From Clostridia bacterium (GTDB taxonomy: Bacteria > Bacillota > Clostridia > Christensenellales > SZUA-584), in NCBI GenBank assembly GCA_003249555.1, contig QKIQ01000095.1:1-64000 (forward strand): a stretch of DNA of 64,000 bases, in the 5' to 3' direction. The first letter of the stretch is position 1, and the number at the start of each line of letters is the position of its first letter. The notes beneath the pieces were generated by a model, which did no database searches, was not told the origin of the DNA, and was given only the letters and a program-made list of their open reading frames with translations. The position numbers and the translations under genes are program-made. Positions 16,847-26,587 of this stretch are shown in pieces.

Positions 16847-17502
16847 TAAATATTGCGATAGACGGTCCTTCGGGCGCAGGAAAAAGTACATTAGCCAAAG
16901 CCATTGCGAAATCGCTCCATATTTATTACCTCGATACGGGAGCCATGTACAGGGGAGTGGGATATGCTGCACTGCAGGCCGGTGTGGATGTTTGCAATCC
17001 CGGAGAGGTTGAGACATTTTTAAATACAATCGATATTGAAACGATATATAAGCATGATGAGCAGCGGGTGCTGGTGAACGGTGACAACGTGATGCCGTAT
17101 ATTCGCACGCCTCAGGTGTCAAAAGCGGCTTCCGATATTTCGGCTCATCCATGTGTCAGGTTAAAGCTGGTTGCCATGCAGCGAGAAGTGGCAAAACAAT
17201 ATGACGTTGTGCTGGATGGCCGGGATATCGGTACTTTCGTTTTGCCGGATGCTAAGTATAAATTTTTCGTTACAGCCGATGTGCAGGAGCGCGCCCGCCG
17301 CAGACAGGCCGAGCTCATTAAAGGCGGTATTGCGAGCGATTATCAAAAGGTTCTCGATGATATGCGTCTTCGTGACAAAAATGATTCGTCAAGAAGCCTG
17401 GCTCCGTTAAAAAAGGCGGATGATGCGATTCTTATTGATACCACTTCATTAGACGTAGATGCGGTGGTAGCGCTTGTTTTGTCAAAATTCAGTCAGGAGT
17501 AG
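16843..17502 (+). CDS. cmk: Cytidylate kinase
   Basis: A 219-residue kinase that phosphorylates CMP and dCMP with ATP. P-loop GPSGAGKS, YLDTGAMYRG and VVLDGRDIGT are the family signatures, followed by the lid RRRQAE. Length is typical. It overlaps hutP by 4 bases (ATGA), so translation is coupled. It is followed 3 bases later by plsC. Confidence 0.96.
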   Translation: MINIAIDGPSGAGKSTLAKAIAKSLHIYYLDTGAMYRGVGYAALQAGVDVCNPGEVETFLNTIDIETIYKHDEQRVLVNGDNVMPYIRTPQVSKAASDISAHPCVRLKLVAMQREVAKQYDVVLDGRDIGTFVLPDAKYKFFVTADVQERARRRQAELIKGGIASDYQKVLDDMRLRDKNDSSRSLAPLKKADDAILIDTTSLDVDAVVALVLSKFSQE

Positions 17503-17505
17503 GTT

Positions 17506-18093
17506 ATGCTTTATCAGGTATTAAGATGTATCGGAAAGCCTATTATCTATCTGTTGTTTTTCCCGAGGATTATTGGCAAAAAAAACAGCAAGATAAAGGG
17601 AAAGGCTTTGGTTATCTCTAACCATACAAGCATGTGGGATCCTCTCCTTATTGCCATTATTTTTCCTCGGCAAATATTTTGGATGGGCAAGGCGGAGCTT
17701 TTCAAGAATGGAATCGCCAGGTTTTTCTTTAAAATCGTGAAAGCATTTCCGGTTCGGCGCGGCGAGGGAGATCTTGCGGCAATCCGCCACGCGTTTCGCG
17801 TGCTTCGCGACGGCAAGCTTTTCGGCATTTTCCCGGAAGGCACACGCAACAAATCCAAGGAACTATCCCGCTTTGAACCAGGGACGGCGATGATTGCTCT
17901 TAAAAACGATGCGCCTGTACTGCCTGTATATATCAAAGGAAATTACAAGCCTTTCAGAAGGATAAAGGTCATCATTGGTGAACCTATTCGTTTGGCTGAT
18001 TATGTGGGTAAAAAAACGGATACCGCAACAGTGGAAGACGCATCGCGGTTTTTGGAAAACAAGATGAATGATTTAAAGAATACGATGTTTTAG
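17506..18093 (+). CDS. plsC: 1-acyl-sn-glycerol-3-phosphate acyltransferase
   Basis: A 195-residue membrane-associated acyltransferase that makes phosphatidic acid from lysophosphatidic acid. Motif I is NHTSMWD (HX4D catalytic pair), motif III FPEGTRNKS, and motif IV APVLPVYIKG. An N-terminal hydrophobic segment (PIIYLLFFPRI) anchors it. CAGGAG precedes the ATG. It sits between cmk and ispH as in many Clostridia. Confidence 0.93.
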   Translation: MLYQVLRCIGKPIIYLLFFPRIIGKKNSKIKGKALVISNHTSMWDPLLIAIIFPRQIFWMGKAELFKNGIARFFFKIVKAFPVRRGEGDLAAIRHAFRVLRDGKLFGIFPEGTRNKSKELSRFEPGTAMIALKNDAPVLPVYIKGNYKPFRRIKVIIGEPIRLADYVGKKTDTATVEDASRFLENKMNDLKNTMF

Positions 18094-18102
18094 GTGGAAT
18101 CA

Positions 18103-20265
18103 GTGGTTATACTTGCGGAAAATGCAGGTTTCTGCTTTGGTGTCAAACGAGCCGTAGAAGCTGTGGAAAAGAATATAGACAAAAGCATTGTCACTTTGGG
18201 GCCGCTCATTCATAACAAAGACGTTGTTCAGTCTCTTGAAAAACGTGGTGTGAGGTGTGTAGAGAGCATTGATGATGTCAATGTGGGCGAAAAGGTTGTG
18301 ATACGTTCACATGGAGCCAGCCCGGATGTATATGCAGAACTTAAAAGCAAAGGTATAGATTATATCGATGCGACATGTCCGTTTGTGAAACGTATTCATG
18401 AACGTGTTTGTGAAGCGAGGGATTCAGGCCATTATGTGATTATCGTGGGAGAGGTTGGGCATCCCGAGGTAGACGGCATTTTGGGATGGGCAGGTGAAAA
18501 CGCTCGCGCTGTATACAGCGAAGACGATGTTGCGGCTTTGCCGCAAATACCCGAAGCGGTGGTGGTGGCGCAGACTACAATCACACAGGAAAAATGGCAT
18601 ACGATACTCAAGGCCATTGAGACAAAGATTGGCCGGATTACTCCTTTTATGAGCATTTGTTCAGCCACTCATCAGCGCCAAAATGAGGCAAAAGAAATCG
18701 CGCAAAAGGCGGGCACAATTATCGTTGTGGGCGGTCGGCAAAGCTCAAACACGAGAAAATTATTCGAATTATGCAAAAGATATTGTAAAAATGTTTATCA
18801 TATTGAGCATAAAAGTGAACTATCACTTGAAAAAATGCGGTTTGGTGATATAATAGGCATTGTCGCCGGTGCATCAACACCGGATACGATGATTAGGGAG
18901 GTTTTTAACTACATGATTGAAAATGAGAAAGTGCTGCCGGTCGCTGAGGGTGAGCAAATGGCCACCGAAGAGACTGCAGCCAACGACATGGTAGAAATTG
19001 CTGAAGATTCAGCGTCTACCGCAGACGAGTCAGCCCCATCCCCAGAAGTTTCAGAAAAAGAAAATGAGAAGACACCCGAAGCCCCGGCTACTGAAAAGGA
19101 TGAGTTCCTGGAAGGTTTGGAGAAGGTTGTTCGTCTGAAGAAGGGTCAGCTCATTACAGGCAACATCGTTCAAGTAACGGATGATGATGTATGTGTCAAT
19201 ATTGGATATAAATCAGACGGTATTATTCATCGCAACGAGTTATCAATGTACGATATCGATCCCAAAGAGGTTTATCATATCGGCGATGAGATTGAGGCTG
19301 AAGTTATCAGCTTAAACGACGGTGAAGGCAACGTACTTCTTTCAAGAAAACGTGTAGAAAGAAAACTGAATTGGCAGAAGATGCAGGAAAACGTCGGTAC
19401 GGACAAGCTTTACAAGTGTACCGTTAAGAAGGCTGTAAAGGGCGGCGTGACGACCAAAATTGATGGCTACAGCGCGTTTATCCCCGCTTCACATATTTCC
19501 CTTAAATATGTGGAAGATTTGAAACAGTTTGAAGGAAAAGAGCTTGAAGTCACGCTGATTGATGCGGATAAGAAGCAGGAGCGTCTTGTGGCTTCGTATA
19601 AAAGTGTATTGCTCAAGGAAAAGAAAGAGCAGGAAAAGAAGATTTGGGAAAGCTACTCAAAAGGACAGCACTTGACAGGCGTCGTCAAAAGGCTCACGGA
19701 CTTCGGTGCGTTTGTGGATGTCGGCGGCGTGGATGGGTTGCTCCATATATCCGATCTGGCTTGGAACCGCGTCAAGCACCCGTCAGACGTTGTGTCTGAG
19801 GGTCAGGAGCTTGAGCTTGTGGTGTTAAATGTGGATTCGGCGAAGAAAAAGATTGCTCTTGGTTATAAGCAGCTTCAGCCTAAGCCGTGGGATCTCGTGT
19901 CCGATAAGTACCATGTCGGCGACGTGGTTAAAGGCAGGGTTGTTCGCATTGTGCCATTCGGCGCATTTGTCCAGCTTGAACCCACAATAGATGGGCTTGT
20001 GCATATTTCTCAGATATCCGCTCATCGCCTTGAAAAGGTGGAAGATGAGCTGCGAATCGGCGATGAGATCGAAGTGAAAATTCTCGAAGTCAATGCGGAC
20101 AAGCATAAAATCAGCCTTTCCAAAAAAGCGTTGCTTCCTGTGGTTGAAAAGCCTATGGAGAAGAAAGAAGAGTCTGAGAGGGAAGAGAGTTTCCATTATG
20201 AAATACCGCCGGTACAGGAGTCTACGGTATCTCTTGCGGACTTTTTTCCAAAAAAAGATGAATAA
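18103..20265 (+). CDS. ispH: IspH (HMBPP reductase) fused to ribosomal protein S1
   Basis: A 720-residue bifunctional protein. Residues 1-280 are 4-hydroxy-3-methylbut-2-enyl diphosphate reductase, the last step of the MEP isoprenoid pathway; the three iron-sulfur Cys are in GFCFGV, DATCPFV and SICSAT. An acidic, Ala/Glu-rich linker (about 285-335) joins it to four S1 RNA-binding domains (starting near 345, 430, 515 and 600; for example [20 protein letters not shown]), the ribosomal S1 part. This fusion is known in Clostridia. The GTG at 18103 has TAGGTGG 5 bases upstream and is preferred; the GTG at 18094 has no ribosome binding site. Confidence 0.93.
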   Translation: MVILAENAGFCFGVKRAVEAVEKNIDKSIVTLGPLIHNKDVVQSLEKRGVRCVESIDDVNVGEKVVIRSHGASPDVYAELKSKGIDYIDATCPFVKRIHERVCEARDSGHYVIIVGEVGHPEVDGILGWAGENARAVYSEDDVAALPQIPEAVVVAQTTITQEKWHTILKAIETKIGRITPFMSICSATHQRQNEAKEIAQKAGTIIVVGGRQSSNTRKLFELCKRYCKNVYHIEHKSELSLEKMRFGDIIGIVAGASTPDTMIREVFNYMIENEKVLPVAEGEQMATEETAANDMVEIAEDSASTADESAPSPEVSEKENEKTPEAPATEKDEFLEGLEKVVRLKKGQLITGNIVQVTDDDVCVNIGYKSDGIIHRNELSMYDIDPKEVYHIGDEIEAEVISLNDGEGNVLLSRKRVERKLNWQKMQENVGTDKLYKCTVKKAVKGGVTTKIDGYSAFIPASHISLKYVEDLKQFEGKELEVTLIDADKKQERLVASYKSVLLKEKKEQEKKIWESYSKGQHLTGVVKRLTDFGAFVDVGGVDGLLHISDLAWNRVKHPSDVVSEGQELELVVLNVDSAKKKIALGYKQLQPKPWDLVSDKYHVGDVVKGRVVRIVPFGAFVQLEPTIDGLVHISQISAHRLEKVEDELRIGDEIEVKILEVNADKHKISLSKKALLPVVEKPMEKKEESEREESFHYEIPPVQESTVSLADFFPKKDE

Positions 20266-20341
20266 GACTTGAATATTTGTGACTAATCTGGTAATAATGA
20301 TTAATGACCTCACAAAATATATTAAGACCCCCTTTACATTG

Positions 20342-20370
20342 GTCGTGATGCAAATCGCGACTCTTTTTTT
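20342..20370 (+). terminator. Intrinsic terminator after ispH/rpsA
   Basis: GTCGTGAT-GCAA-ATCGCGAC (8-bp stem with one G-U pair) followed by TCTTTTTTT. Confidence 0.85.
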
Positions 20371-20393
20371 GCCTTGTGAGCTTAAATAGTCAC

Positions 20394-20422
20394 TGTTGTT
20401 CTGTTAGAAATGATGGTATACT
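20394..20422 (+). promoter_or_regulatory. Possible promoter of polA
   Basis: TATACT at 20417-20422 lies 33 bases before the chosen polA start. The -35 region is weak (TGTTGT with 17 bases, or TTGTTC with 15). Confidence 0.4.
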
Positions 20423-20455
20423 ATACTCAAATTGCAGGAACGATTTGGAGATCAA

Positions 20456-23008
20456 ATGAAAAAGACATTAATGGCCGTGGACGGTAACAGCTTATTGCAC
20501 CGGGCCTTCTATGCGCTTCCGATATTGACAAATGCCAGCGGCGAATACACAAATGCTGTTTTTGGTTTTTTTTCCATGATGATTAATGCGTTGTTGGCGC
20601 TGACACCCGATTACGTTGCCATCGCGTTTGACATGAAAGGAAAGACGTTTCGGCACGAAGTGTATACCGAGTATAAAGGCACGCGGAAGGAAACGCCTGA
20701 AGAGCTGATACCTCAGTTTGCTACGCTTAAAAAAGCATTAAAAGATATCGGAATCGTTGTTCTTGAAAAGGAAGGCTACGAGGCCGATGATATATTGGGT
20801 GTGTTGTCAAGAATAGCTGCGGAAAATGATATGAATTCCGTTTTGCTGACAGGCGATAAGGATGCTCTGCAGCTTGTCTCGGATTCATGCCGCGTAATGC
20901 TTACGCGAAAAGGTGTGAGCGAACTGGAGATTTACGACATTGAAAAGCTTCATGAGGTTTATCAGCTCAGACCGGGACAGATTGTAGACTTAAAAGGCTT
21001 TATGGGTGACAAATCGGACAACATACCCGGTGTGCCCGGCGTGGGCGAGAAAACGGCTCTTAATCTTCTGCATTTGTATAAGGATATGGACGATGTATAT
21101 GCGAATATCAACGAGGTGAAGGGAAAGCTCAAGGAAAAGCTGTTGGACAACAAAGAGATCGCTATGCTCAGCCGTTCACTCGCGAAAATCGATGTGTACG
21201 CGCCTGTCGAGGTTTCTTTGCCAGATCTGTTGTTCTCTGGATTAACAACAGAAAACGCAGGGCCTGTTTTTGAAAGGCTGGCATTTTCATCCCTGCTTAA
21301 ACGCATTGGCGCCGATGTGGAACCAAGAATTAAAGAAGTTGAAAGCGCGAAAATTGATAACGCAGAGCTGCTAAAAAGAACGGTCGAGCAGGATTTAAGA
21401 CAGAAGGTGCTGTCTTTTCATTTTGGAGACGATATTTCACTGGCGTTTTCGGGCGACAAGCAATACGACATCGTGTCTGAACATTCGTTGCTCAATATGG
21501 ATTTTACTTATGAAACGGTTCTTCATTTATTGCGGCCGTTGCTTAAAGACAACGGGATCACTAAGCTGCTGTACGACGCAAAATCAGTTATCCCAATGCT
21601 GAGCGACTACGGTGTGGATATAAAAGGCGAGATATTTGATACAAAGCTTGCTGAATACGCGATTGACCCGGCTTCAGCGGGTCTGTCTCAAAAAGGCCTT
21701 GCAGAAAAATACAAGCTGAGCGGTTCTGCTGCAGCGATTTTTGGCATGTACCGTACACAAATGGATAAACTTAAGGAAGACGGTGTATGGCCCGTTTATC
21801 ACGACATCGAGATGCCGCTGATGCGTGTGCTGCTGGATATGGAGCAGACGGGTTTTCGCATCGACTTGCAGGAGCTTAAAGCTTACAATGACAAACTCAC
21901 TTCTGAGATCGACGCGCTCACCACGGCGATCTATGATCTTTGTGGCTTTTCCGATTTTAACATCAATTCAACAAAACAGCTTGGGCAAGTGCTGTTCGAA
22001 CGGCTGGGTCTGCCTGTGGGCAAGAAGCGTAAAACAGGTTATTCGACCGATATAGAAGTGCTTGAAAAGCTCTCGGGCAAACATCCTGTGATTGATAAGA
22101 TCATCGAATACAGACGTCTCACAAAGCTGAAAAGCACATATCTTGACGGGCTTAAAAAGATAGCCGACAACGATGGTTTTGTGCATACGACATTTGTGCA
22201 GATATCCACAGTTACTGGACGGATTTCGAGCAAGGAGCCCAATCTGCAAAATATTCCGATTCGAACGCAGGAAGGGCGTGAGATCCGCAGGCTGTTTCTG
22301 CCGTCCTCGGACGATCGCAGCCTTGTGGCTGCGGACTATTCGCAAATTGAACTGCGTATTCTTGCCGCGATATCGGGCGACGATGTCATGAAGGATGCGT
22401 TTGCCTCGGGTATCGACATTCACACACGCACCGCATCAGAGGTGTTTGGCTTACCCATAAACGCTGTAACGGATGAAATGAGACGAAGTGCCAAGGCAGT
22501 GAATTTCGGTATTGTATACGGCATCAGCGATTTCGGACTTGCGAGAAATCTAAATATTCCGGTAAAAAAAGCCGCAGGGTATATCGAGAGGTATTTTGCG
22601 CGTTTTGCAGGTGTGCGCGCATACATGGATGAAATTATTGAGAAGGCCAAGGCCGACGGTTTCGTGACAACTTTGCTGGGGCGACGCCGTTATCTGCCTG
22701 AATTGCGGTCGAGCAACTACAACGTGCGTTCGTTCGGTGAGCGTGCCGCACTCAATACGCCCATACAGGGCACAGCCGCCGACATCATCAAGATTGCGAT
22801 GATTGATGTGTCCCGAAAGCTCCATGAGGGCGGATACCGATCCCAACTGATTCTGCAGGTTCACGACGAACTGGTCGTTGATACGGTAGCCGAAGAAGTT
22901 GGTGCTGTGAGTGCGCTGCTCAAAGAGTGCATGGAAAATGCGTATCCGATGGATGTGCCGCTCGAAGTGCAGGTTGGCGTGGGCAGCAACTGGTTGGACG
23001 CAAAATGA
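20456..23008 (+). CDS. polA: DNA polymerase I
   Basis: An 850-residue family A polymerase. Residues 1-290 are the 5'-3' exonuclease (AVDGNSLLHRAFYA, YEADDILG, GDKSDNIPGVPGVGEKTA). The middle region (about 310-460) has the 3'-5' exonuclease fold but lacks the DxE of motif I (LSFHFGDD stands there), so proofreading is probably lost, as in Bacillus. The polymerase domain carries motif A VAADYSQIELR, motif B RRSAKAVNFGIVYG and motif C QVHDELV. The ATG at 20456 has TTTGGAG upstream and is preferred to 20432. The stop overlaps the coaE start. Confidence 0.96.
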   Translation: MKKTLMAVDGNSLLHRAFYALPILTNASGEYTNAVFGFFSMMINALLALTPDYVAIAFDMKGKTFRHEVYTEYKGTRKETPEELIPQFATLKKALKDIGIVVLEKEGYEADDILGVLSRIAAENDMNSVLLTGDKDALQLVSDSCRVMLTRKGVSELEIYDIEKLHEVYQLRPGQIVDLKGFMGDKSDNIPGVPGVGEKTALNLLHLYKDMDDVYANINEVKGKLKEKLLDNKEIAMLSRSLAKIDVYAPVEVSLPDLLFSGLTTENAGPVFERLAFSSLLKRIGADVEPRIKEVESAKIDNAELLKRTVEQDLRQKVLSFHFGDDISLAFSGDKQYDIVSEHSLLNMDFTYETVLHLLRPLLKDNGITKLLYDAKSVIPMLSDYGVDIKGEIFDTKLAEYAIDPASAGLSQKGLAEKYKLSGSAAAIFGMYRTQMDKLKEDGVWPVYHDIEMPLMRVLLDMEQTGFRIDLQELKAYNDKLTSEIDALTTAIYDLCGFSDFNINSTKQLGQVLFERLGLPVGKKRKTGYSTDIEVLEKLSGKHPVIDKIIEYRRLTKLKSTYLDGLKKIADNDGFVHTTFVQISTVTGRISSKEPNLQNIPIRTQEGREIRRLFLPSSDDRSLVAADYSQIELRILAAISGDDVMKDAFASGIDIHTRTASEVFGLPINAVTDEMRRSAKAVNFGIVYGISDFGLARNLNIPVKKAAGYIERYFARFAGVRAYMDEIIEKAKADGFVTTLLGRRRYLPELRSSNYNVRSFGERAALNTPIQGTAADIIKIAMIDVSRKLHEGGYRSQLILQVHDELVVDTVAEEVGAVSALLKECMENAYPMDVPLEVQVGVGSNWLDAK

Positions 23009-23589
23009 GAATTGGTATTACAGGCGGCATTGGTTCGGGCAAATCCGAGGTCACGCGGTATTTACGACGTCTTGGAGAATATGTCATCTGTGCGGATGAG
23101 GTCTCAAAGCAAATCGTTGAGCCGGGAGCAGAAGGGGCGATAGTGCTGAGACTAAATTTTGGTGATGGCTTCTTTTTGCAAAACGGGGAGCTGGACAGAA
23201 AAAAACTTGCGGCCGAGGTGTTTAATAATGAAGAGCGTTTAAAGCTGCTAAATGATACACTGCATCCTTTGATACTCAAACGCATAGAAAGTCTTGCAAA
23301 ACTTCAAAATGGCCGTGTTTTTATTGACGCGGCACTGCTTATACAGACAGGCATGAACAAAATGGTGGATTGTATTTGGATGGTGATGGCAGATATGCAA
23401 ACGCGCGTTATGCGCGTGAATAAGCGAGATGGTTTCGCGGTAAAAGAAGTTGAGCGGCGGATAAAAAGTCAGCTTCGCGATGAGGATATGATGCCTTATG
23501 CTGACGAAATTATTGAGAACAGTGGCAGCATTGATGCGCTGCACAGGCGTATTGATGAACTGATCAAACAAATCAATTGTGTGAGGTAG
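23005..23589 (+). CDS. coaE: Dephospho-CoA kinase
   Basis: A 194-residue kinase catalysing the last step of coenzyme A synthesis. P-loop GGIGSGKS lies at the N-terminus, followed by CADEVSKQIVEPG and the HPLILKRIE segment. The ATG at 23005 overlaps the polA stop (ATGA). The ORF-track start at 22927 runs inside polA and is rejected. The polA-coaE order is common in Bacillota. Confidence 0.95.
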   Translation: MRIGITGGIGSGKSEVTRYLRRLGEYVICADEVSKQIVEPGAEGAIVLRLNFGDGFFLQNGELDRKKLAAEVFNNEERLKLLNDTLHPLILKRIESLAKLQNGRVFIDAALLIQTGMNKMVDCIWMVMADMQTRVMRVNKRDGFAVKEVERRIKSQLRDEDMMPYADEIIENSGSIDALHRRIDELIKQINCVR

Positions 23590-23592
23590 TGA

Positions 23593-24165
23593 ATGGCAAG
23601 TCGGAGAAATAGAAAAATTGCAGATTCGCCTAAAAATATAAGGATATGGACGGTTGTCTGTATTGTTTTGGTCTGCTCGGTCGCTTTTTTACTGCGCGGC
23701 ATTGTTGTTTATCAAATTTATCCGCTTGATTTTAAAGACGAGATAAAAATGTACAGCGAAGAGTATGCTCTGGATCCATATTTCGTCAGTTCAGTGATAC
23801 GCGCAGAAAGCAGTTTTGATGAAACAGCCGTGTCTTACCGTGGCGCTGTGGGTCTTATGCAGATTATGCCCGATACAGGTGCATGGGCAGCTGAAAAAAT
23901 CGGCATTGCTGAGTTTTCTCAAGACATGCTGTTTCAGCCAGATGTCAACATACGCATAGGGTGCTGGTACCTGCGTCATCTTAGCGATATGTTTAAAGGA
24001 GATCAAAACAAGGTGATGGCCGCCTATAACGCAGGGCCAAGCAATGTCAAGGAATGGGCAGGAGACGACGAGCTTGGTGATATCCCGTTTGCCGAAACGG
24101 AGAACTATCTCATAAGAGTCACGAGAAATTATCAGATCTACAAGGGATTGTACGATGAATTTTAA
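23593..24165 (+). CDS. Membrane-anchored lytic transglycosylase (SLT domain)
   Basis: A 190-residue protein with a single N-terminal membrane helix (about 19-42) and an extracellular SLT-type lysozyme domain. The catalytic Glu is in VIRAESSFDE; AVGLMQIMPDTGAWAA, and AAYNAGPSNVKEW near the C-terminus, are the usual family motifs. It should cleave the glycan strands of peptidoglycan at the outer face of the membrane. It resembles the small lytic transglycosylase found after polA-coaE in Clostridia. Its 3' end overlaps the next gene by 11 bases. Confidence 0.92.
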   Translation: MASRRNRKIADSPKNIRIWTVVCIVLVCSVAFLLRGIVVYQIYPLDFKDEIKMYSEEYALDPYFVSSVIRAESSFDETAVSYRGAVGLMQIMPDTGAWAAEKIGIAEFSQDMLFQPDVNIRIGCWYLRHLSDMFKGDQNKVMAAYNAGPSNVKEWAGDDELGDIPFAETENYLIRVTRNYQIYKGLYDEF

Positions 24166-25798
24166 AAAGATATTGATTATACTGCCGGTAATTTTTATGC
24201 TTGTTCTCGGTGCATGTGGACCGGACACACAGACGGATACCGCACCGGAAACGATTCCTCAACTTACGCTCCCGCCAGTTATTAAAGAAGCCGTACCCAC
24301 AACGGGCGGAGAGATTGTTTTTCCCGCGCCTCAGCAGAATCCGACAGCGCTCAATCCGCTCAAGACAAAGAACGTCGAGCTTTATAATATGCTTTCGTTG
24401 ATTTACGAACAGCCGATTCGAATGGGTACGGACGGCAAAGCACAGCCTGAACTTGTGGAAACATGGGAAGTTGACGAAACGGGGATGACGTGGACGTTCC
24501 ATTTGAGAAAAGGTGTGCAATGGCAAGACGGGCAAGGCGAAATGACGTCTGACGATATCCAATATACGGTTGAGGAACTCATAAAACTGTCCAATGAAGA
24601 ATCCAACTATGTGTACAATAAGGAAGCCATTGCATCATGGAACGCGCCGGATGAATATACGTTTCAGATTAGCCAATACTCTCCCGGATACGATGCTGTT
24701 TATTTCATGACCTTCCCGGTGCTTTGCAAGGCGTACTGCGAGTCTGAAAACATAGATACGGCGAAGCCAGTAGGCACGGGACCATATCAGATCGCGGAGT
24801 TTGATATGGATGAGCAGGTTTCTTTTGAGGTTAACCCTTCTTGGTGGAAGCAGGCGCCTTACATCCAAAAGCTCACGGCTATATGTATTCCCAATCACGA
24901 CGCCGAGATGTATCAGTTTGAGCAGAATCTATTGGACATTGTGACGACGTCGTCTCTGACTGTGGACACGTATCAAAAGTATCAGGAAATAGAATATAAA
25001 GATTATTTGACGCAATACTATGACTGTCTTGTGCCCAACATAAACGGCATATTCGGTGATGTTAATTTGCGGCAGGCTGTGGCTTATGGGTTGGACAAGC
25101 GTGAAGTTGTATCAAAAGCACTGCTCGGGCATGCCGTTGCAACGGATTATCCTGTTTCTCCGGATTCTTATCTATCGGGAGGGTCGTCAAAGATATATGA
25201 ATTCAACCAGCAAAAAGCCAAAGAACTGCTTGAACTGTCGGGATGGAAAGACTTGGATAGTGATGGTTTGGCGGAGAATGTACAAGGGGATAATATTAGT
25301 GAGATGACAATTAATCTTCTGATTCCCGCAAACGGTGAAGACACATATCGGATGGATGTGGCTCAAAATATTGACTCACAACTTTTGGAATGCGGAATAA
25401 ATGTTGATATTATCGAGAAGGAGCCGGCTGAATACAAAACGAGTTTGGAAAGCGGAAACTATGATTTGGCGCTATGTACGTTTTATATGGATATCAACCC
25501 TGACATTACCAATATTGTGGGAACAGGCGGAGAGCATAACTACGGTAATTTTTCAGACCCCTTGCTGGACGGGTTGCTGACCAATTGTGTGACGGCAATC
25601 AGTGAAGATACGCTTAAAGAGGCTTATTCAGCAATGGAAGATCAGTTTCTTGCGCAAATGCCGCATGTCGGGCTTTACTACAGGACAAATGCGCTGCTTT
25701 ATAACGCAACGCTCAATATCGCGGATAACTTCCGTGACAGGAATCTGTTTTTGTCGATACCGCAATGGTATATTTATGTTGAGGAACCGGAGGCGTAA
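24155..25798 (+). CDS. Peptide/oligopeptide-binding lipoprotein (SBP family 5)
   Basis: A 547-residue lipoprotein with signal peptide and lipobox LGAC (Cys 20). The rest is a family 5 solute-binding protein: LNPLKTKNVELYNMLSLIYE, MTWTFHLRKGVQWQDG and KPVGTGPYQI are typical segments. It would bind peptides or similar solutes outside the cell for an ABC importer, but no permease or ATPase gene is adjacent. It may therefore serve a distant transporter or, with the transglycosylase upstream, help recycle cell-wall peptides (inference). Confidence 0.88.
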   Translation: MNFKKILIILPVIFMLVLGACGPDTQTDTAPETIPQLTLPPVIKEAVPTTGGEIVFPAPQQNPTALNPLKTKNVELYNMLSLIYEQPIRMGTDGKAQPELVETWEVDETGMTWTFHLRKGVQWQDGQGEMTSDDIQYTVEELIKLSNEESNYVYNKEAIASWNAPDEYTFQISQYSPGYDAVYFMTFPVLCKAYCESENIDTAKPVGTGPYQIAEFDMDEQVSFEVNPSWWKQAPYIQKLTAICIPNHDAEMYQFEQNLLDIVTTSSLTVDTYQKYQEIEYKDYLTQYYDCLVPNINGIFGDVNLRQAVAYGLDKREVVSKALLGHAVATDYPVSPDSYLSGGSSKIYEFNQQKAKELLELSGWKDLDSDGLAENVQGDNISEMTINLLIPANGEDTYRMDVAQNIDSQLLECGINVDIIEKEPAEYKTSLESGNYDLALCTFYMDINPDITNIVGTGGEHNYGNFSDPLLDGLLTNCVTAISEDTLKEAYSAMEDQFLAQMPHVGLYYRTNALLYNATLNIADNFRDRNLFLSIPQWYIYVEEPEA

Positions 25799-25799
25799 T

Positions 25800-26555
25800 G
25801 TGGATACGCGTATCTCAAGTACACAAAATGATTTTGTAAAGATGGTAAAATCGCTGAAAACCAAAAAAGGAAGAGGTAAGCACGGGGCTTTTTTGGTGGA
25901 AGGCGAAAAATGCGTTCGCGAGCTGATGACACATATGCCGGATATATTAAGCAGCCTGATAGTCAGCAGCTCACAATACGAAGATTTGATTCAGCGGGCG
26001 CAAAACATGGGGCGGCGTGTGTATACTGTGGAAGAACACGTCATGGCTGCTCTAAGCGACTGCAAGACACCTCAGGGCATTGCGGCAGTTGCATTAAAGC
26101 CGCTGCATGCGGATGTGAACGCGGGCTTTATTGTGGCCCTGAACGGCGTACAGGACCCGCAGAACGTGGGCACGATCATCCGGACAGCGGATGCGGCAGG
26201 TTGCGCATGCGTGGTTCTTTCCGAAGAGAGCGCAGATTTTTTTTCTCCCAAGGCTGTACGCGCATCGATGGGCAGCATATTCCATATTCCTGTGCTGTAT
26301 GAAAACCTCGTGATTTATGTGTCGAAGCTTTTAACGCGCGGGTATCGTGTCGCCTGTGCGGATATCGAAGGCTCGGAAAAATATGAGCTGGAAGCGGCAC
26401 GGACTTGTCTTGTCATCGGCAATGAAGCACGCGGTTTGTCTGAAGATATGCTGGCACTTTGTACAGATCGTATACGTATTCCCATGTACGGTCAGGCTGA
26501 AAGCCTTAATGCCGCAGTGGCGGCGGGTATACTGATATACAAAATACGCTCTTGA
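25800..26555 (+). CDS. SpoU/TrmH-family RNA 2'-O-methyltransferase
   Basis: A 251-residue SPOUT methyltransferase. The N-terminal substrate-binding domain (about 10-95) contains GAFLVEGEKCVREL. The catalytic knot shows LNGVQDPQNVGTIIRTADAAG, LVIGNEARGLS and PMYGQAESLNAAVAAGILIY. It methylates ribose in rRNA or tRNA; the exact base cannot be told. The GTG at 25800 has CCGGAGG upstream; the longer ORF start at 25602 lies inside the preceding gene. Relatives (YsgA) stand just upstream of pheS in Bacillus too. The pheST promoter -35 box begins within its last codons. Confidence 0.9.
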   Translation: MDTRISSTQNDFVKMVKSLKTKKGRGKHGAFLVEGEKCVRELMTHMPDILSSLIVSSSQYEDLIQRAQNMGRRVYTVEEHVMAALSDCKTPQGIAAVALKPLHADVNAGFIVALNGVQDPQNVGTIIRTADAAGCACVVLSEESADFFSPKAVRASMGSIFHIPVLYENLVIYVSKLLTRGYRVACADIEGSEKYELEAARTCLVIGNEARGLSEDMLALCTDRIRIPMYGQAESLNAAVAAGILIYKIRS

Positions 26556-26581
26556 AAACATTGGCTTTGCTGTGCTATAAT
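26552..26581 (+). promoter_or_regulatory. Promoter of the pheST T-box leader
   Basis: TTGAAA and TATAAT with an 18-base spacer. The -35 box overlaps the end of the methyltransferase gene. Confidence 0.8.
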
Positions 26582-26587
26582 GCGGAC

